Below are positions 49,730 through 59,031 of a DNA stretch of 64,000 nt, one piece after another. The stretch's first letter is position 1; each line of letters starts with the position of its first letter. The notes below the pieces were generated by a model. It searched no databases and was not told the origin of the DNA. It saw nothing but the letters and a program-made list of their open reading frames with translations. The stretch is from Veillonellaceae bacterium (GTDB lineage: Bacteria > Bacillota_C > Negativicutes > UBA1444), in contig JAAZNU010000050.1 of NCBI GenBank assembly GCA_012798135.1, positions 1-64,000 on the forward strand, given 5' to 3'. Made by a program: the position numbers and the translations under genes.

Positions 49730-51079
49730 ATGAGCAACAATCCCGTTAAAATCATGGAAACAGTGCTGCGGGACGGACATCAGTCGCTGGCAGCCACCCG
49801 AATGCGTACTTCCGATATGATAGAAATGCTGGAAAAGCTGGACGATGTCGGTTACTTTTCCCTGGAAGCCTGGGGCGGCGCCACGTTCGACAGCACGCTC
49901 CGGTTCCTGAACGAAGATCCGTGGGAACGCTTGCGCACAATTCGGAAACATGTGACCAAAACGCCAATCCAAATGTTGCTGCGGGGCCAAAATATTCTCG
50001 GCTACAATCATTACGCCGACGATGTCGTAACCGAATTTGTCAAACGGGCCGTTGACAATGGTGTCGGCGTCGTTCGCATCTTCGACGCCCTGAACGATGT
50101 CCGCAATCTGGAAGTTTCGATGCGAGTCGCCAAAGAAACCGGCGCGCATGTGCAAGGCGCCTTTGTCTACACCATCAGCCCTTTCCACACGATTGACACG
50201 TTTGTCAAAGTGGCCAAGGATCTGGTCTCCATGGGAGCCGACTCGATCTGCATCAAGGACATGGCCGGATTGCTCGCACCGTATGTCGCCTATGATCTGG
50301 TGAAAGCGCTGAAAGCGGCCGTCAGTGTGCCCATCGATATTCACTCCCATTACACCAGTGGCATGGCCGGGATGGCCTATCTCAAGGCGATCGAAGCCGG
50401 GGTGGATATTATTGACTGCGCCTTGTCGCCATTCGCCATGGGCTCTTCCCAACCCGCCACCGAAGCACTGGTCGCCGCGCTGGAAAACACGCCGCGCGAC
50501 ACCGGCATCGCCAAGGAAACGCTGTTCCCGATCGCCGACCATTTCCGGACCGTGAAAAAGAATGTGGCGGAAACTTTTAAACTGAACACCGCCATCGACA
50601 TTGACACCAAAGTTCTTTCCTTCCAGATTCCCGGCGGCATGCTCTCCAATTTCCTGAACCAGCTGAAAGAACAGGGAATGGCGGATAAATATCCGGAAAT
50701 GTTGGAAGAGATGCCGCGGGTTCGGGCCGATCTGGGTTATCCTCCCCTGGTCACGCCGACCAGTCAGATCACCGGTTCCATGGCGGCTTTCAACGTAATG
50801 TTCGGCCGCTACAAGATAGTTCCCCGCGAAGTGAAGGATCTCGCCCGCGGCAAATATGGCCGTACACCGGCGCCGCTGAATCCGGAAGTGGCGGATCTGA
50901 TTCTGCAGGGCGAACCGCTCATCACCCACCGCCCGGCCGACGATATCGCGCCGCAAATGGAAAAACTGACCAAAGAGCTGGCTGAGAAAGGCTACCCCAA
51001 CGCTTCGGTGGAAGACGTCCTGAGTTACGCCTTGTTCCCGGATGTCGCCCTGAAATTCTTCGAAGCCAACCGAAAATAA
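49730..51079 (+). CDS. Carboxyltransferase subunit (pyruvate carboxylase 5S / oxaloacetate decarboxylase alpha) without biotin domain
   Basis: About 449 residues. The HMGL-like barrel with LRDGHQSLAATRM, FSLEAWGGATFD, LRGQNILGY, SICIKDMAGLLAP (catalytic Lys) and DIHSHYTSGMAGM (metal-binding His residues) matches the 5S/OadA/PycB subunits. The chain ends after the PYC/OADA helical domain, so a separate biotin carrier protein must exist elsewhere; none is in the window. It transfers CO2 between biotin and pyruvate. AAGGAGG lies before the ATG. A terminator follows at 51103-51149. Confidence 0.93.
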   Translation: MSNNPVKIMETVLRDGHQSLAATRMRTSDMIEMLEKLDDVGYFSLEAWGGATFDSTLRFLNEDPWERLRTIRKHVTKTPIQMLLRGQNILGYNHYADDVVTEFVKRAVDNGVGVVRIFDALNDVRNLEVSMRVAKETGAHVQGAFVYTISPFHTIDTFVKVAKDLVSMGADSICIKDMAGLLAPYVAYDLVKALKAAVSVPIDIHSHYTSGMAGMAYLKAIEAGVDIIDCALSPFAMGSSQPATEALVAALENTPRDTGIAKETLFPIADHFRTVKKNVAETFKLNTAIDIDTKVLSFQIPGGMLSNFLNQLKEQGMADKYPEMLEEMPRVRADLGYPPLVTPTSQITGSMAAFNVMFGRYKIVPREVKDLARGKYGRTPAPLNPEVADLILQGEPLITHRPADDIAPQMEKLTKELAEKGYPNASVEDVLSYALFPDVALKFFEANRK

Positions 51080-51102
51080 ACCAAAAGCGCCGATTCATAG
51101 GA

Positions 51103-51149
51103 CAGGGGCTGGTGAAAAACTTTTCAGTTTTTTGCCAGCCCCTGCTTTT
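51103..51149 (+). terminator. Bidirectional terminator after the carboxyltransferase gene
   Basis: CAGGGGCTGG and CCAGCCCCTG form a ten-base stem, with a smaller GAAAA/TTTTC hairpin in the loop and T on the plus strand. The molybdopterin oxidoreductase gene converges from the other side. Confidence 0.92.
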
Positions 51150-51161
51150 TAGGTCCGGTTC

Positions 51162-53171
51162 CTATTCCGGTCGGATATCCACCTTTACATCATAGAAGGT
51201 GCTGCCATGGGCACGGTCGGTAAGTCGCTGGGAGGTCAGAGCGTTGATGGTGCGGGGTCCCGGCGCATCCTGCAACCAGGAAACACCGTCGGCTACCAGA
51301 ACTCCCGGCGGAACCGTGTCGGTAATTTTGAGAAAAAAGGCTACTTCTCCCCGTTCGTTCGAGACGATGACCCGCTGCTGATCTCGCAACTTGCGCCGAT
51401 TGGCGTCCGCAGGGTTGATCCGGACAGACATGGGGCCTTTTTTCGCCACCAGTTCCGGCTGCTCGTTGAACGAGGAATTCAGCGTATACAGGCTGGGGGC
51501 GGTCACCAGATAAAAGGAACCGGCGCCCCCGTAAGGCGGGAACCAGTCCGGCACCGGCGTCGGCTCAGCCGGATTCGCGATTTCAATCTTTCCGGACGAA
51601 GTCCGGAAAGTCATCTTGTAATTTTCCGGCAACGGCAGCGAAACCGGTTCGCCGGCATTCAACCGCGTCGAATCGACGCCGGTCAGCCACGGCCCTGGTT
51701 TGGCAAATAGTTCATCCAAAACTTGCTCTTCGGTCTGACCGAAATACGCCTCGGTAAAGCCCATCGTCCGTGCCAACAGCCGAAACGTATCCCAATTCGA
51801 CTTGGCCTCGCCGAGGGGAGGAATGCAGGATTTCACCCGTTGCACGCCATAGTGCCCGTAGGAACGGTAGGCATCCGCATGCTCCGCCGACGAAGTGGCC
51901 GGCAGCACAATGTCGGCATACTTTGCCGTGTCCGTCATGAACCGTTCATGCACAACCGTGAACAAATCTTCCCGGGCCAGTCCCTGCAAAATGCGGTTTT
52001 GATCCGGATATACCGATGCCGGGTTCGACTGGTAGACGTACAGGCTCATGATCGGCGGCTCTATAAGTGTGGTCAAGGCGTCGCCCAACTGGTTGATGTT
52101 GACCCAGCGTGTGGATTTCGTCAAAAAGTCCGGTCGGCTGATGATCGTCATGTCAAAGGCGGAACCGGTACTCAAATCCCCCAGGGTGCCACCGCCCGGC
52201 CGGCTCATTGCTCCCACCAGGGCAGGCAGGCTGGTTATCAAACGGGCGGTCATCGCCCCGTTGCCATAACGGTACAGGCCACTGCCCTGGCGAATGAACG
52301 GGGCCCGGGCCTTGCCATAGGCATGGGCCAGTTCCGTCAGCGATTCCATGGGAACGCCCGTGATCGCCGCCACTTTAGCCGGCGTATAACGGGGCAGGAC
52401 CTTGGTTTCCAGTTGGTCAAATCCCTGAGTATGGGCTTGTAGAAACTGCCGGTCCACCAGATTGTCACGCACCAAAATGTGCATCAAGCCCAGCGCCAGC
52501 GCCCCGTCCGTTCCCGGTCGAACCAGCAGGACTTTGTCGGCTACGGTTTGAACGGTAGCGGTTTCATGGGTTTCAATCACCCAGACTTTGGCGCCCCGCT
52601 GTTTAGCCTCCCGAACCGGATGCAAAAAATGGATGTTGGTCGCCAAAGTATGGGCGCCCCAGATCAGGATCAGGTCGCTTTGCGCCGCTTCATCCGGATG
52701 CGCCTGCAAAGTCTTCCCCATGACCGCCTCCCAGCCATTCCCCTTGGCGGCGGAACACAGCGTCCGCTCGAGACGGGAAGCACCCAGCTTGTGAAACAGA
52801 GCGTCGCCGGCGTTACGTTGCAACAGGCCCATGGTTCCAGCATAGGAGGCGGGCAGGATGGCTTCGCCGCCATAACGGGCCAGAATCTCCCGCCAGCGTT
52901 GGGCGATGATCTCCACCGCTACCGCCCAGGAAATCGGCCGAAAATCGCCCGACCCCTTGGGTCCGGTTCGCAGCAGCGGCGTCAACAGTCGTAGCGGCGA
53001 ATGGATCGTGCGCTCATAATGCACCATCTTCGGGCACAACACCCCCCGGGTGTAAGAATGCGCAGGGTCGCCGCGCACGCCGGTTACCCGGTCGCCGGTC
53101 ACTTCCAGCAACAATCCGCAGGCGTCCGGGCAATCAAACGGACAGACGGAACGCTTCACTGTGGTCGTCAT
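51162..53171 (-). CDS. Molybdopterin oxidoreductase (COG0243)
   Basis: About 669 residues. The N-terminal [4Fe-4S] motif is CPFDCPDACG with a fourth Cys in GVLCPKM. The molybdopterin-binding domains contain AGTMGLLQRNAGDALF, DLILIWGAHTLATN, YQSNPASVYPDQ, MTDTAKYADIVLPATSSAEH and a C-terminal molydop-binding domain (VRINPADANRRKLRD). It belongs to the group annotated as formate dehydrogenase- or thiosulfate reductase-like, with no Tat signal, so it is cytoplasmic. The likely metal ligand at about residue 138 is not obviously Cys or Sec, and the substrate is open. ATG at 53171 is preceded by GGTGG. Confidence 0.9.
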   Translation of the reverse strand: MTTTVKRSVCPFDCPDACGLLLEVTGDRVTGVRGDPAHSYTRGVLCPKMVHYERTIHSPLRLLTPLLRTGPKGSGDFRPISWAVAVEIIAQRWREILARYGGEAILPASYAGTMGLLQRNAGDALFHKLGASRLERTLCSAAKGNGWEAVMGKTLQAHPDEAAQSDLILIWGAHTLATNIHFLHPVREAKQRGAKVWVIETHETATVQTVADKVLLVRPGTDGALALGLMHILVRDNLVDRQFLQAHTQGFDQLETKVLPRYTPAKVAAITGVPMESLTELAHAYGKARAPFIRQGSGLYRYGNGAMTARLITSLPALVGAMSRPGGGTLGDLSTGSAFDMTIISRPDFLTKSTRWVNINQLGDALTTLIEPPIMSLYVYQSNPASVYPDQNRILQGLAREDLFTVVHERFMTDTAKYADIVLPATSSAEHADAYRSYGHYGVQRVKSCIPPLGEAKSNWDTFRLLARTMGFTEAYFGQTEEQVLDELFAKPGPWLTGVDSTRLNAGEPVSLPLPENYKMTFRTSSGKIEIANPAEPTPVPDWFPPYGGAGSFYLVTAPSLYTLNSSFNEQPELVAKKGPMSVRINPADANRRKLRDQQRVIVSNERGEVAFFLKITDTVPPGVLVADGVSWLQDAPGPRTINALTSQRLTDRAHGSTFYDVKVDIRPE

Positions 53172-53201
53172 GCATTTCACCCACCCTGTCTATCTGCCTT
53201 C

Positions 53202-54605
53202 TTATTCCATGTTGAAGATTTTGCCGGGATTCAGGATCAGATTCGGGTCCAGCGCTTTTTTCACCGCCCGCATCATGTCCAGCTCATCCGGAGTGGTATA
53301 TTCCTCCATCAGCTGCCGGCGTTTATAGCCGATGCCATGTTCGCCCGACAGTTTTCCGCCCAGCTGATAGACCAATGTGTAAATTTCCTTCTGAAACGCT
53401 TTCAGGGTGCTATCCCAAACATCGTCGGCCAAATTGCCTTTCAGGACATGGAAATGGACATTGCCGTCGCCGGCGTGGCTGGCGATGCGAGTGACCAATC
53501 CATATTTTTCGCTGATCTTGGCGGCTTCATGCATTAACGTGGCAATTTGATTGACCGGCACCACCATGTCCTCTTTCGACTGGATCAGGCTTTCTTCACG
53601 GGCCGCTTCCAGGAAGCACTTGCGGGCGTGCCAGATTTTCGCCGGATCGGCCACCAGTACTTCCAATGCGCCGTTGTTCATGCAAAGTTCATCCAGCAAT
53701 ACGCTCTTGTCCTCCAGGTCTTCTTCGCTCTGTCCTTCCACCTGGATAATGACATAATTGCCGACATCACTGTGCGGCTGTTTTGCCTTCAGAAAGTGCT
53801 CCACACTCTTGACCGTGGCATTGTCCATAAATTCGACGCATGTCGGCGTGATGCCGGCTTTGATGATTTTGGTCACGATGGCGATGGCCTGGTCGACCGT
53901 CGGAAAAATCGCCAGCAAATCAATGACATTATGCGGCAACGGTTTCAGCCGCAGGGTAATCTCGGTGATGATGCCCAGAGTTCCCTCCGCTCCCATCACG
54001 AGATGATCCAGCGAGTAACCGGTCGTGGATTTTTCCAGTCGTCCGCCGAGACGGACAATTTTCCCCAGCGGCGTCACCACCTGAAATCCGTAGACCTGAT
54101 GACGTGTCGTGCCATATTTGATGGCCCGGTTACCGCCGGCATTCGTGGCCACGTTGCCGCCAATGACGCAGCTGTCGCCACTGCAGGGATCTCCGGCGTA
54201 AAACAGGCCTTTCTCCTTGGCTGCTTTCTGCACGTCATCCGTCCGCACACCCGGCTGTACCACCATATACATGGCCTCTTCATTGACTTCCAGTACTTGA
54301 TTCATCCGTTCGGTGCTGACCACTATCCCGCCGAACAGCGGTACCGCCGCCGCCGCCAGTCCCGTACCGCCCCCCCGGGCCACTACCGGCACCAGTTCGC
54401 GGTTGGCCAGTTTCAGGATGGCCGCGATCTGCTCGGCAGTCTCAGGAAACGCAACCGCTTCCGGCATATGCTGGTAACGCGGATCGGTTTCTTCGTCATG
54501 CGAATAGGTCGCCAATTTGTCCGGATCCACCGTCACGTTTTTCACACCGACAATGGCTTCCAGCTCCTTGACCAGCTCTGGAGTCAACGGATTGTAATTT
54601 GCCAT
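53202..54605 (-). CDS. FAD-linked oxidase, GlcD type
   Basis: 467 residues. FAD-binding PCMH domain with VARGGGTGLAAAAVPLFGG and YAGDPCSGDSCVIGGNVATNAGG, and a C-terminal FAD-linked oxidase domain with SHAGDGNVHFHV and SGEHGIGYKRR. These fit the glycolate/D-lactate dehydrogenase group (COG0277). No EtfAB or iron-sulfur subunit (GlcF/LutA) is adjacent; in anaerobes such enzymes often work with electron-bifurcating EtfAB encoded next to them, so the electron acceptor is unclear. GGAGG precedes the ATG. Confidence 0.92.
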   Translation of the reverse strand: MANYNPLTPELVKELEAIVGVKNVTVDPDKLATYSHDEETDPRYQHMPEAVAFPETAEQIAAILKLANRELVPVVARGGGTGLAAAAVPLFGGIVVSTERMNQVLEVNEEAMYMVVQPGVRTDDVQKAAKEKGLFYAGDPCSGDSCVIGGNVATNAGGNRAIKYGTTRHQVYGFQVVTPLGKIVRLGGRLEKSTTGYSLDHLVMGAEGTLGIITEITLRLKPLPHNVIDLLAIFPTVDQAIAIVTKIIKAGITPTCVEFMDNATVKSVEHFLKAKQPHSDVGNYVIIQVEGQSEEDLEDKSVLLDELCMNNGALEVLVADPAKIWHARKCFLEAAREESLIQSKEDMVVPVNQIATLMHEAAKISEKYGLVTRIASHAGDGNVHFHVLKGNLADDVWDSTLKAFQKEIYTLVYQLGGKLSGEHGIGYKRRQLMEEYTTPDELDMMRAVKKALDPNLILNPGKIFNME

Positions 54606-54652
54606 GCTTATTTCCTCCTGTTGCTCATTTTGTTCTAGTATTTGATAAAATC

Positions 54653-56296
54653 TCAGCCAATAAATTCCCGCAAGATCGAAGTGGATGGGACCTGGTCCGG
54701 CGGCGCCAGACGGAAATGTCGCAAAAATCCGGTCAAGCGGCGCGCTTCCAGATATTCCGGATATTCCGGCGTAATCTTCGCCAATAGCGGTTCGGCATAT
54801 TGCCGCAACACGGACAGCTCATAAATGAGCGCCGAGTTGAACATGACATCGGCTTCCTCCTGAAAAGGAAAAATGTTGACTTCCTCACCACTGCGGACCG
54901 CCGGCCAAAGCCGCAGTGTCTGCAACGCATCGTGGCTGCGGAACTGATTGTCCCGGACGATTCGTCGAATCAAGCGGGTATCGGTGGTCGGAATCCGGTT
55001 ATGGTGGTCGATGGACAGTTGGGTCAGCGCGCTGATATAAATCAGCATTTTCTGGTCGCGGGGGATGGTCGCCGTCAAATCCGGATTCAGTCCATGAATT
55101 CCCTCAACCAGCAAAACCTGCTCAGGGCCGACCTGGATTTTCCGACCCGAATATTCACGCTGGCCGGTCTTGAAGTTGTAAAACGGCGGCTCCACCGTCC
55201 GCCCCGATAAAAGTTCCACCAGATGAACATTCAATAGCGGCAGGTCCAGGGCATGGATCGATTCGAAGTCATAATCGCCGTTCTGAGCGCGCGGCGTCTT
55301 GTCACGGTCCAAAAAATAATCATCCAGCGAGATGGCCACGGATCGGATGCCATGCACCCGCAACTGAATCGCCAGCCGTTGAATAAACGTAGTCTTGCCG
55401 GACGAAGAAGGCCCGGCAATCAGCACGATTCTGACGTTGGGCCGGCGTTCGTCCACCATATCGGCAATTGCCGCCACTTTCTTTTCATGCAACGCTTCCG
55501 CCACTCGCATGATTTCATAAAAATCACCAGAACCGATCGCCTCGTTCAGTTGCGCCACCGTCGGGCATCCCAACAGGTCGCCCCAACGCTCGGCTTCCCA
55601 AAAAATCTGGGCGAGCTTGGGTTGATTCCGGAAAGCAGGAACCGCATCCGGATTCGTCTTGTCAGGAAAGCGCAACACCAGTCCCGGCGGATAAAAGGTC
55701 AAGGAGAATTGTTTCAGATAACCGGTCTCGGGAACCATCGGCCCATAAAAATAATCCATGACGCCATCGCAAGTGTACAGACTGACCGTATCCCGCTCGA
55801 TTTGGCGCAACAGACAGGCCTTCGCCATATTGCCGATGGCCTCGAACTGCTGAATCGCCTCGCTCAGCGGCATGTTGCGCAGCACAATCGGCAAATTGTC
55901 GGCGATAATTACTCCCATCGCCTGCTCCAGTAAGGCAACGTCCGATTCGGTGACCGGACGGCCCAGCAGCCATTCAAAATACAGTCCATTGCCCAGCGAA
56001 TGTTCAACCAGCACTTCTTTGCCGGGATATAGGCGCTGCGCCGCAATGATCAAAACAAAGGTCAGGCTTCGCTCATATACTTTCATGCCCTGGCCGGATT
56101 TCAAGTCAAAAAACTCCACTTCGGCATCCGTCTTCTGACCGACCTGCAGGTCGGTCAAGGCATTATTTGCCCTGGCCGCCACAATCGGCGCCGGGTAGAG
56201 CGGTTGCCGCTCCCGCGCCATCGTCAGCAACAATGTGCCGCGCCCATATAGTTTTTCCGTCCCATCGCTGAAGCGAATTTTGATTTCCCCGCTCAT
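54653..56296 (-). CDS. Nucleoside (uridine) kinase with N-terminal TGS-like domain
   Basis: About 547 residues. The N-terminal 60 residues resemble a TGS domain (IKIRFSDGTEKLYGRGTLL), followed by a domain related to threonyl-tRNA synthetase N2 (FVLIIAAQRLYPGKEVLVEHS, with HSLGNG) and a P-loop kinase: GPSSSGKTTFIQRLA, SLDDYFLDRDKTPR, PFYNFKTGQREYSG, LVEGIHGLNP. The architecture is that of the long uridine kinase-like proteins common in Firmicutes. ATG at 56296 is behind GAGGGATGG. The function is predicted nucleoside phosphorylation. Confidence 0.92.
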   Translation of the reverse strand: MSGEIKIRFSDGTEKLYGRGTLLLTMARERQPLYPAPIVAARANNALTDLQVGQKTDAEVEFFDLKSGQGMKVYERSLTFVLIIAAQRLYPGKEVLVEHSLGNGLYFEWLLGRPVTESDVALLEQAMGVIIADNLPIVLRNMPLSEAIQQFEAIGNMAKACLLRQIERDTVSLYTCDGVMDYFYGPMVPETGYLKQFSLTFYPPGLVLRFPDKTNPDAVPAFRNQPKLAQIFWEAERWGDLLGCPTVAQLNEAIGSGDFYEIMRVAEALHEKKVAAIADMVDERRPNVRIVLIAGPSSSGKTTFIQRLAIQLRVHGIRSVAISLDDYFLDRDKTPRAQNGDYDFESIHALDLPLLNVHLVELLSGRTVEPPFYNFKTGQREYSGRKIQVGPEQVLLVEGIHGLNPDLTATIPRDQKMLIYISALTQLSIDHHNRIPTTDTRLIRRIVRDNQFRSHDALQTLRLWPAVRSGEEVNIFPFQEEADVMFNSALIYELSVLRQYAEPLLAKITPEYPEYLEARRLTGFLRHFRLAPPDQVPSTSILREFIG

Positions 56297-56375
56297 CGCC
56301 CATCCCTCGTTGACTTCGCTCTGAGAAAAGAAGACGGACCGCAAGCGATCCGCCTTCTCCGGTAATACACGATAC

Positions 56376-57620
56376 TTATTTCACGGCGTCCATCGCTTTT
56401 TTCAGTTTACCGGCCATCCCTTTGATCTTCTCCGTGGGAACGGCGCACACGGCGATCCGGATACCCTTGGCCAGCGCCACCGCAAATACATTCTCCTCGT
56501 TCAGTTTGGCCACGACCGCATCCGGGACGGTGGAAGGAACAGACAGGAAGTACCCGGCGTTGTAAGGCAGCATGGTCAAATTGGCGGCCGCCGCTTCCTG
56601 GGCGAATAGGTCCGCGCGGCCTTTAATCAGTTGGTAGAATCCGGCCCGTTCCTGTTCAACCTGGGCATAAAGGGCCTTGTCCGCGCAAATCATGGCCATC
56701 GTCCGCATAGCGCCCCGGTTAATGTTGGACCAGGTGGCGCGGCTGCTGTATTGGTTGACGTCTTCGAATTCCTTGGCGACATCGGCGTCGGAAGTCACGC
56801 CGATCATGGCCCCGACCCGCTGGCCGTACATGGTGAAGGATTTGGACATGCTGAAGCCAACGATGAACAGCAAATTCGCCGGCATCTGGCCGAATTTCGC
56901 AAAAAACTTGCGGCAGGTGTTACGCTCGCCGGAGAAATCCAGATAGGCGATGTCCGCCACAAGCGTGATCTTCTTCGCAGGATTCTTGGCGGCGGTTTTC
57001 AGGATGTTGATGATGCCGTCCCACTCGGCGTCGGTAACGGTGTAGCCGGTCGGGTTGTGGGCGGGCGTGTTCAGGATGATCAACAAATTGTTCTGTTTGG
57101 CCAGCAACGCAGAGATTTTGTTCTCAAACGCCGACAGATTGAACTGCATTTTGTCGTCAAACAGCGGGAAAGTATCCAGTTTTCGCAGGACTTCCTCGCA
57201 CAAAACCTTGTACGGTCCCCAGTACCAGTCGGTCGTCAGCACCGTATCATGGATTTCGGAATAGTTCCAGATGGCATGGTGCAACACGCCGGATCCGCCG
57301 GAAGTGGCGACGGCCCGGGTGAATGCGTCGGGCTTGCTTTCCCCGAACACATGATCCATGGCCGCGTTCAGGAAATCCGGCAAGCCGGCGATCGGCGCGT
57401 AGTTGATGATTTCGGTGATCGGCACGCTGCGGAACACTTTCTCCACGGTCGGCAGACAAACCAACTGTTCGTTATCGTCTAGCAAAGCGCCGATAGTGGC
57501 GTTGGTCACCTTGTCCTTGCCGAACTGAGCCGCGGCTTTCACCGCCAGCGCATTGGCGCCGAAGATTTTATCGGTAGCCATTTTTCCTACCGAATGGGAC
57601 GCGACAACCGAATGAGCCAT
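56376..57620 (-). CDS. PLP-dependent aminotransferase, class I/II
   Basis: 414 residues. The fold-type I features are SGGSGVLHHAIWNYSEI, NTPAHNPTGYTV, VADIAYLDFSG and the PLP-binding Lys in GFSMSKSFTMYGQRVGA. It resembles the aspartate/aromatic aminotransferase group (TyrB/AspC-like) used in anaerobes. Sits downstream of asnS and aspartate kinase on the same strand, which fits aspartate metabolism, but the substrate is not provable from sequence. AGGAGGGG precedes the ATG. A TATAAT stands in the upstream gap. Confidence 0.92.
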   Translation of the reverse strand: MAHSVVASHSVGKMATDKIFGANALAVKAAAQFGKDKVTNATIGALLDDNEQLVCLPTVEKVFRSVPITEIINYAPIAGLPDFLNAAMDHVFGESKPDAFTRAVATSGGSGVLHHAIWNYSEIHDTVLTTDWYWGPYKVLCEEVLRKLDTFPLFDDKMQFNLSAFENKISALLAKQNNLLIILNTPAHNPTGYTVTDAEWDGIINILKTAAKNPAKKITLVADIAYLDFSGERNTCRKFFAKFGQMPANLLFIVGFSMSKSFTMYGQRVGAMIGVTSDADVAKEFEDVNQYSSRATWSNINRGAMRTMAMICADKALYAQVEQERAGFYQLIKGRADLFAQEAAAANLTMLPYNAGYFLSVPSTVPDAVVAKLNEENVFAVALAKGIRIAVCAVPTEKIKGMAGKLKKAMDAVK

Positions 57621-57719
57621 TGTAAACCCCTCCTGTTTTTTCGTTAATTCTTGAAGTATGCTAACATTTATATTATATATGCTTGCCTAATTTTCGGATA
57701 CTCCCATTGTACAGTTTTC

Positions 57720-59006
57720 TTATGGATACATTTTATGAAGCATCCGGGGAAACGGAATCGCTTCCCGGATATGATCGAGGCCGCAGATCCAGGCGACAGT
57801 CCGCTCAATCCCCAGGCCGAACCCGGAATGTGGGACCGAACCGTACCGGCGCAGGTCCAGGTACCATTCGAAGGCTTCCCTGGGCAGTTGGTGCGCGGCA
57901 ATCCGCTGTTCCAGCAGCGCCAAATCGTCGATCCGCTGGCCGCCGCCGATGATTTCGCCGTAACCTTCGGGCGCCAGCAGGTCCGCTCCCAGCACCACCT
58001 TGTCATCCAAAGGATCCGGCTTCATATAGAACGCCTTGATGGCAGTCGGATAACGGTGCACAAACACCGGCGAATCAAAATGGTTGCCGATAATGGTCTC
58101 ATGCGGCGCCCCGAAATCATCGCCCCACTCGAACGGTTCGCCGGCGGCATTCAGCAGCTTGACCGCCTCCGTGTAGCTGATGCGGGGGAACGGCTTTTTG
58201 ATCGCCTCCAGTTTGGCGATGTCCCTCTCCAACAATTTCAGTTCGTTCCGACAGCGTTCGAGCACCCGCTCGACAACGAATACCACCATGTCTTCCTGCA
58301 GGCGCATGTTATCGTCCACATCAAAAAAGGCCGCTTCCGCCTCGATCATCCAAAACTCCAGCAGATGGCGGCGAGTCTTGGATTTTTCCGCCCGAAACGT
58401 CGGGCCGAAACAATAGATTCGACCCAACGCGGTTGCCGTCGCCTCGTTGTATAGCTGGCCGCTTTGCGACAAGTATCCCTTCTCACCATGATAGTCGAGT
58501 TCGAACAAATTGGTGGTCCCTTCGCAGGCTGCCGGGGTGATGATGGGCGCGTCCGCCAAAACAAAATCATTCCGGTAAAAGAACTCGCGCAACGCAAATT
58601 CGATTTCAGCCCGGATGCGCAGGATGGCCGCCTGTTTGGGTGTACGGATCCAAAGATGCCGTCGCTCCGCCAAAAAATCCACGCCATGTTCCTTGAGGCT
58701 GATGGGGTATTCCTGGGCCAAACTGACGATTTCCAGCCCGGTGACATCGAGTTCATAACCGCCGGCGGCCCGGGATTCGGCGCGCACAGTACCCCGTAAC
58801 CGTAACGAGCTCTCCTGGGTCAGAGTTTCCGCCAGCGCAAACGCTTCGGCGTTAGCCTTGAGCAAAACACCCTGAACCGTGCCGGTGCCGTCCCGAACAA
58901 TCAGAAAGGCAATTTTCCCGGATGAGCGTTTATTGTACAACCAGCCGCGGATTTCGACTTCCTGGCCGACATGGTCGGCCAAATGTTTGATCAGTGTGGC
59001 TGTCAA
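57720..59006 (-). CDS. asnS: Asparaginyl-tRNA synthetase
   Basis: About 428 residues. N-terminal OB-fold with [22 protein letters not shown], class II motif 2 [19 protein letters not shown] and motif 3 [15 protein letters not shown]; it ends with [12 protein letters not shown], typical for AsnS. It charges tRNA-Asn with asparagine. The GTG at 59015 directly abuts the ribosome-binding site, whereas the TTG at 59006 stands eight bases after GGAG and is preferred. Downstream of aspartate kinase by about 25 bases, so part of an aspartate-family operon. Confidence 0.95.
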   Translation of the reverse strand: MTATLIKHLADHVGQEVEIRGWLYNKRSSGKIAFLIVRDGTGTVQGVLLKANAEAFALAETLTQESSLRLRGTVRAESRAAGGYELDVTGLEIVSLAQEYPISLKEHGVDFLAERRHLWIRTPKQAAILRIRAEIEFALREFFYRNDFVLADAPIITPAACEGTTNLFELDYHGEKGYLSQSGQLYNEATATALGRIYCFGPTFRAEKSKTRRHLLEFWMIEAEAAFFDVDDNMRLQEDMVVFVVERVLERCRNELKLLERDIAKLEAIKKPFPRISYTEAVKLLNAAGEPFEWGDDFGAPHETIIGNHFDSPVFVHRYPTAIKAFYMKPDPLDDKVVLGADLLAPEGYGEIIGGGQRIDDLALLEQRIAAHQLPREAFEWYLDLRRYGSVPHSGFGLGIERTVAWICGLDHIREAIPFPRMLHKMYP

Positions 59007-59031
59007 TGTTTCCACTCCTTCTTCCTATTGT

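Noticed and set aside
49625..50956. Minus-strand open frame of 443 codons over the carboxyltransferase gene
   Set aside because: Antisense mirror frame; composition rich in Gly, His and Arg, no motifs.
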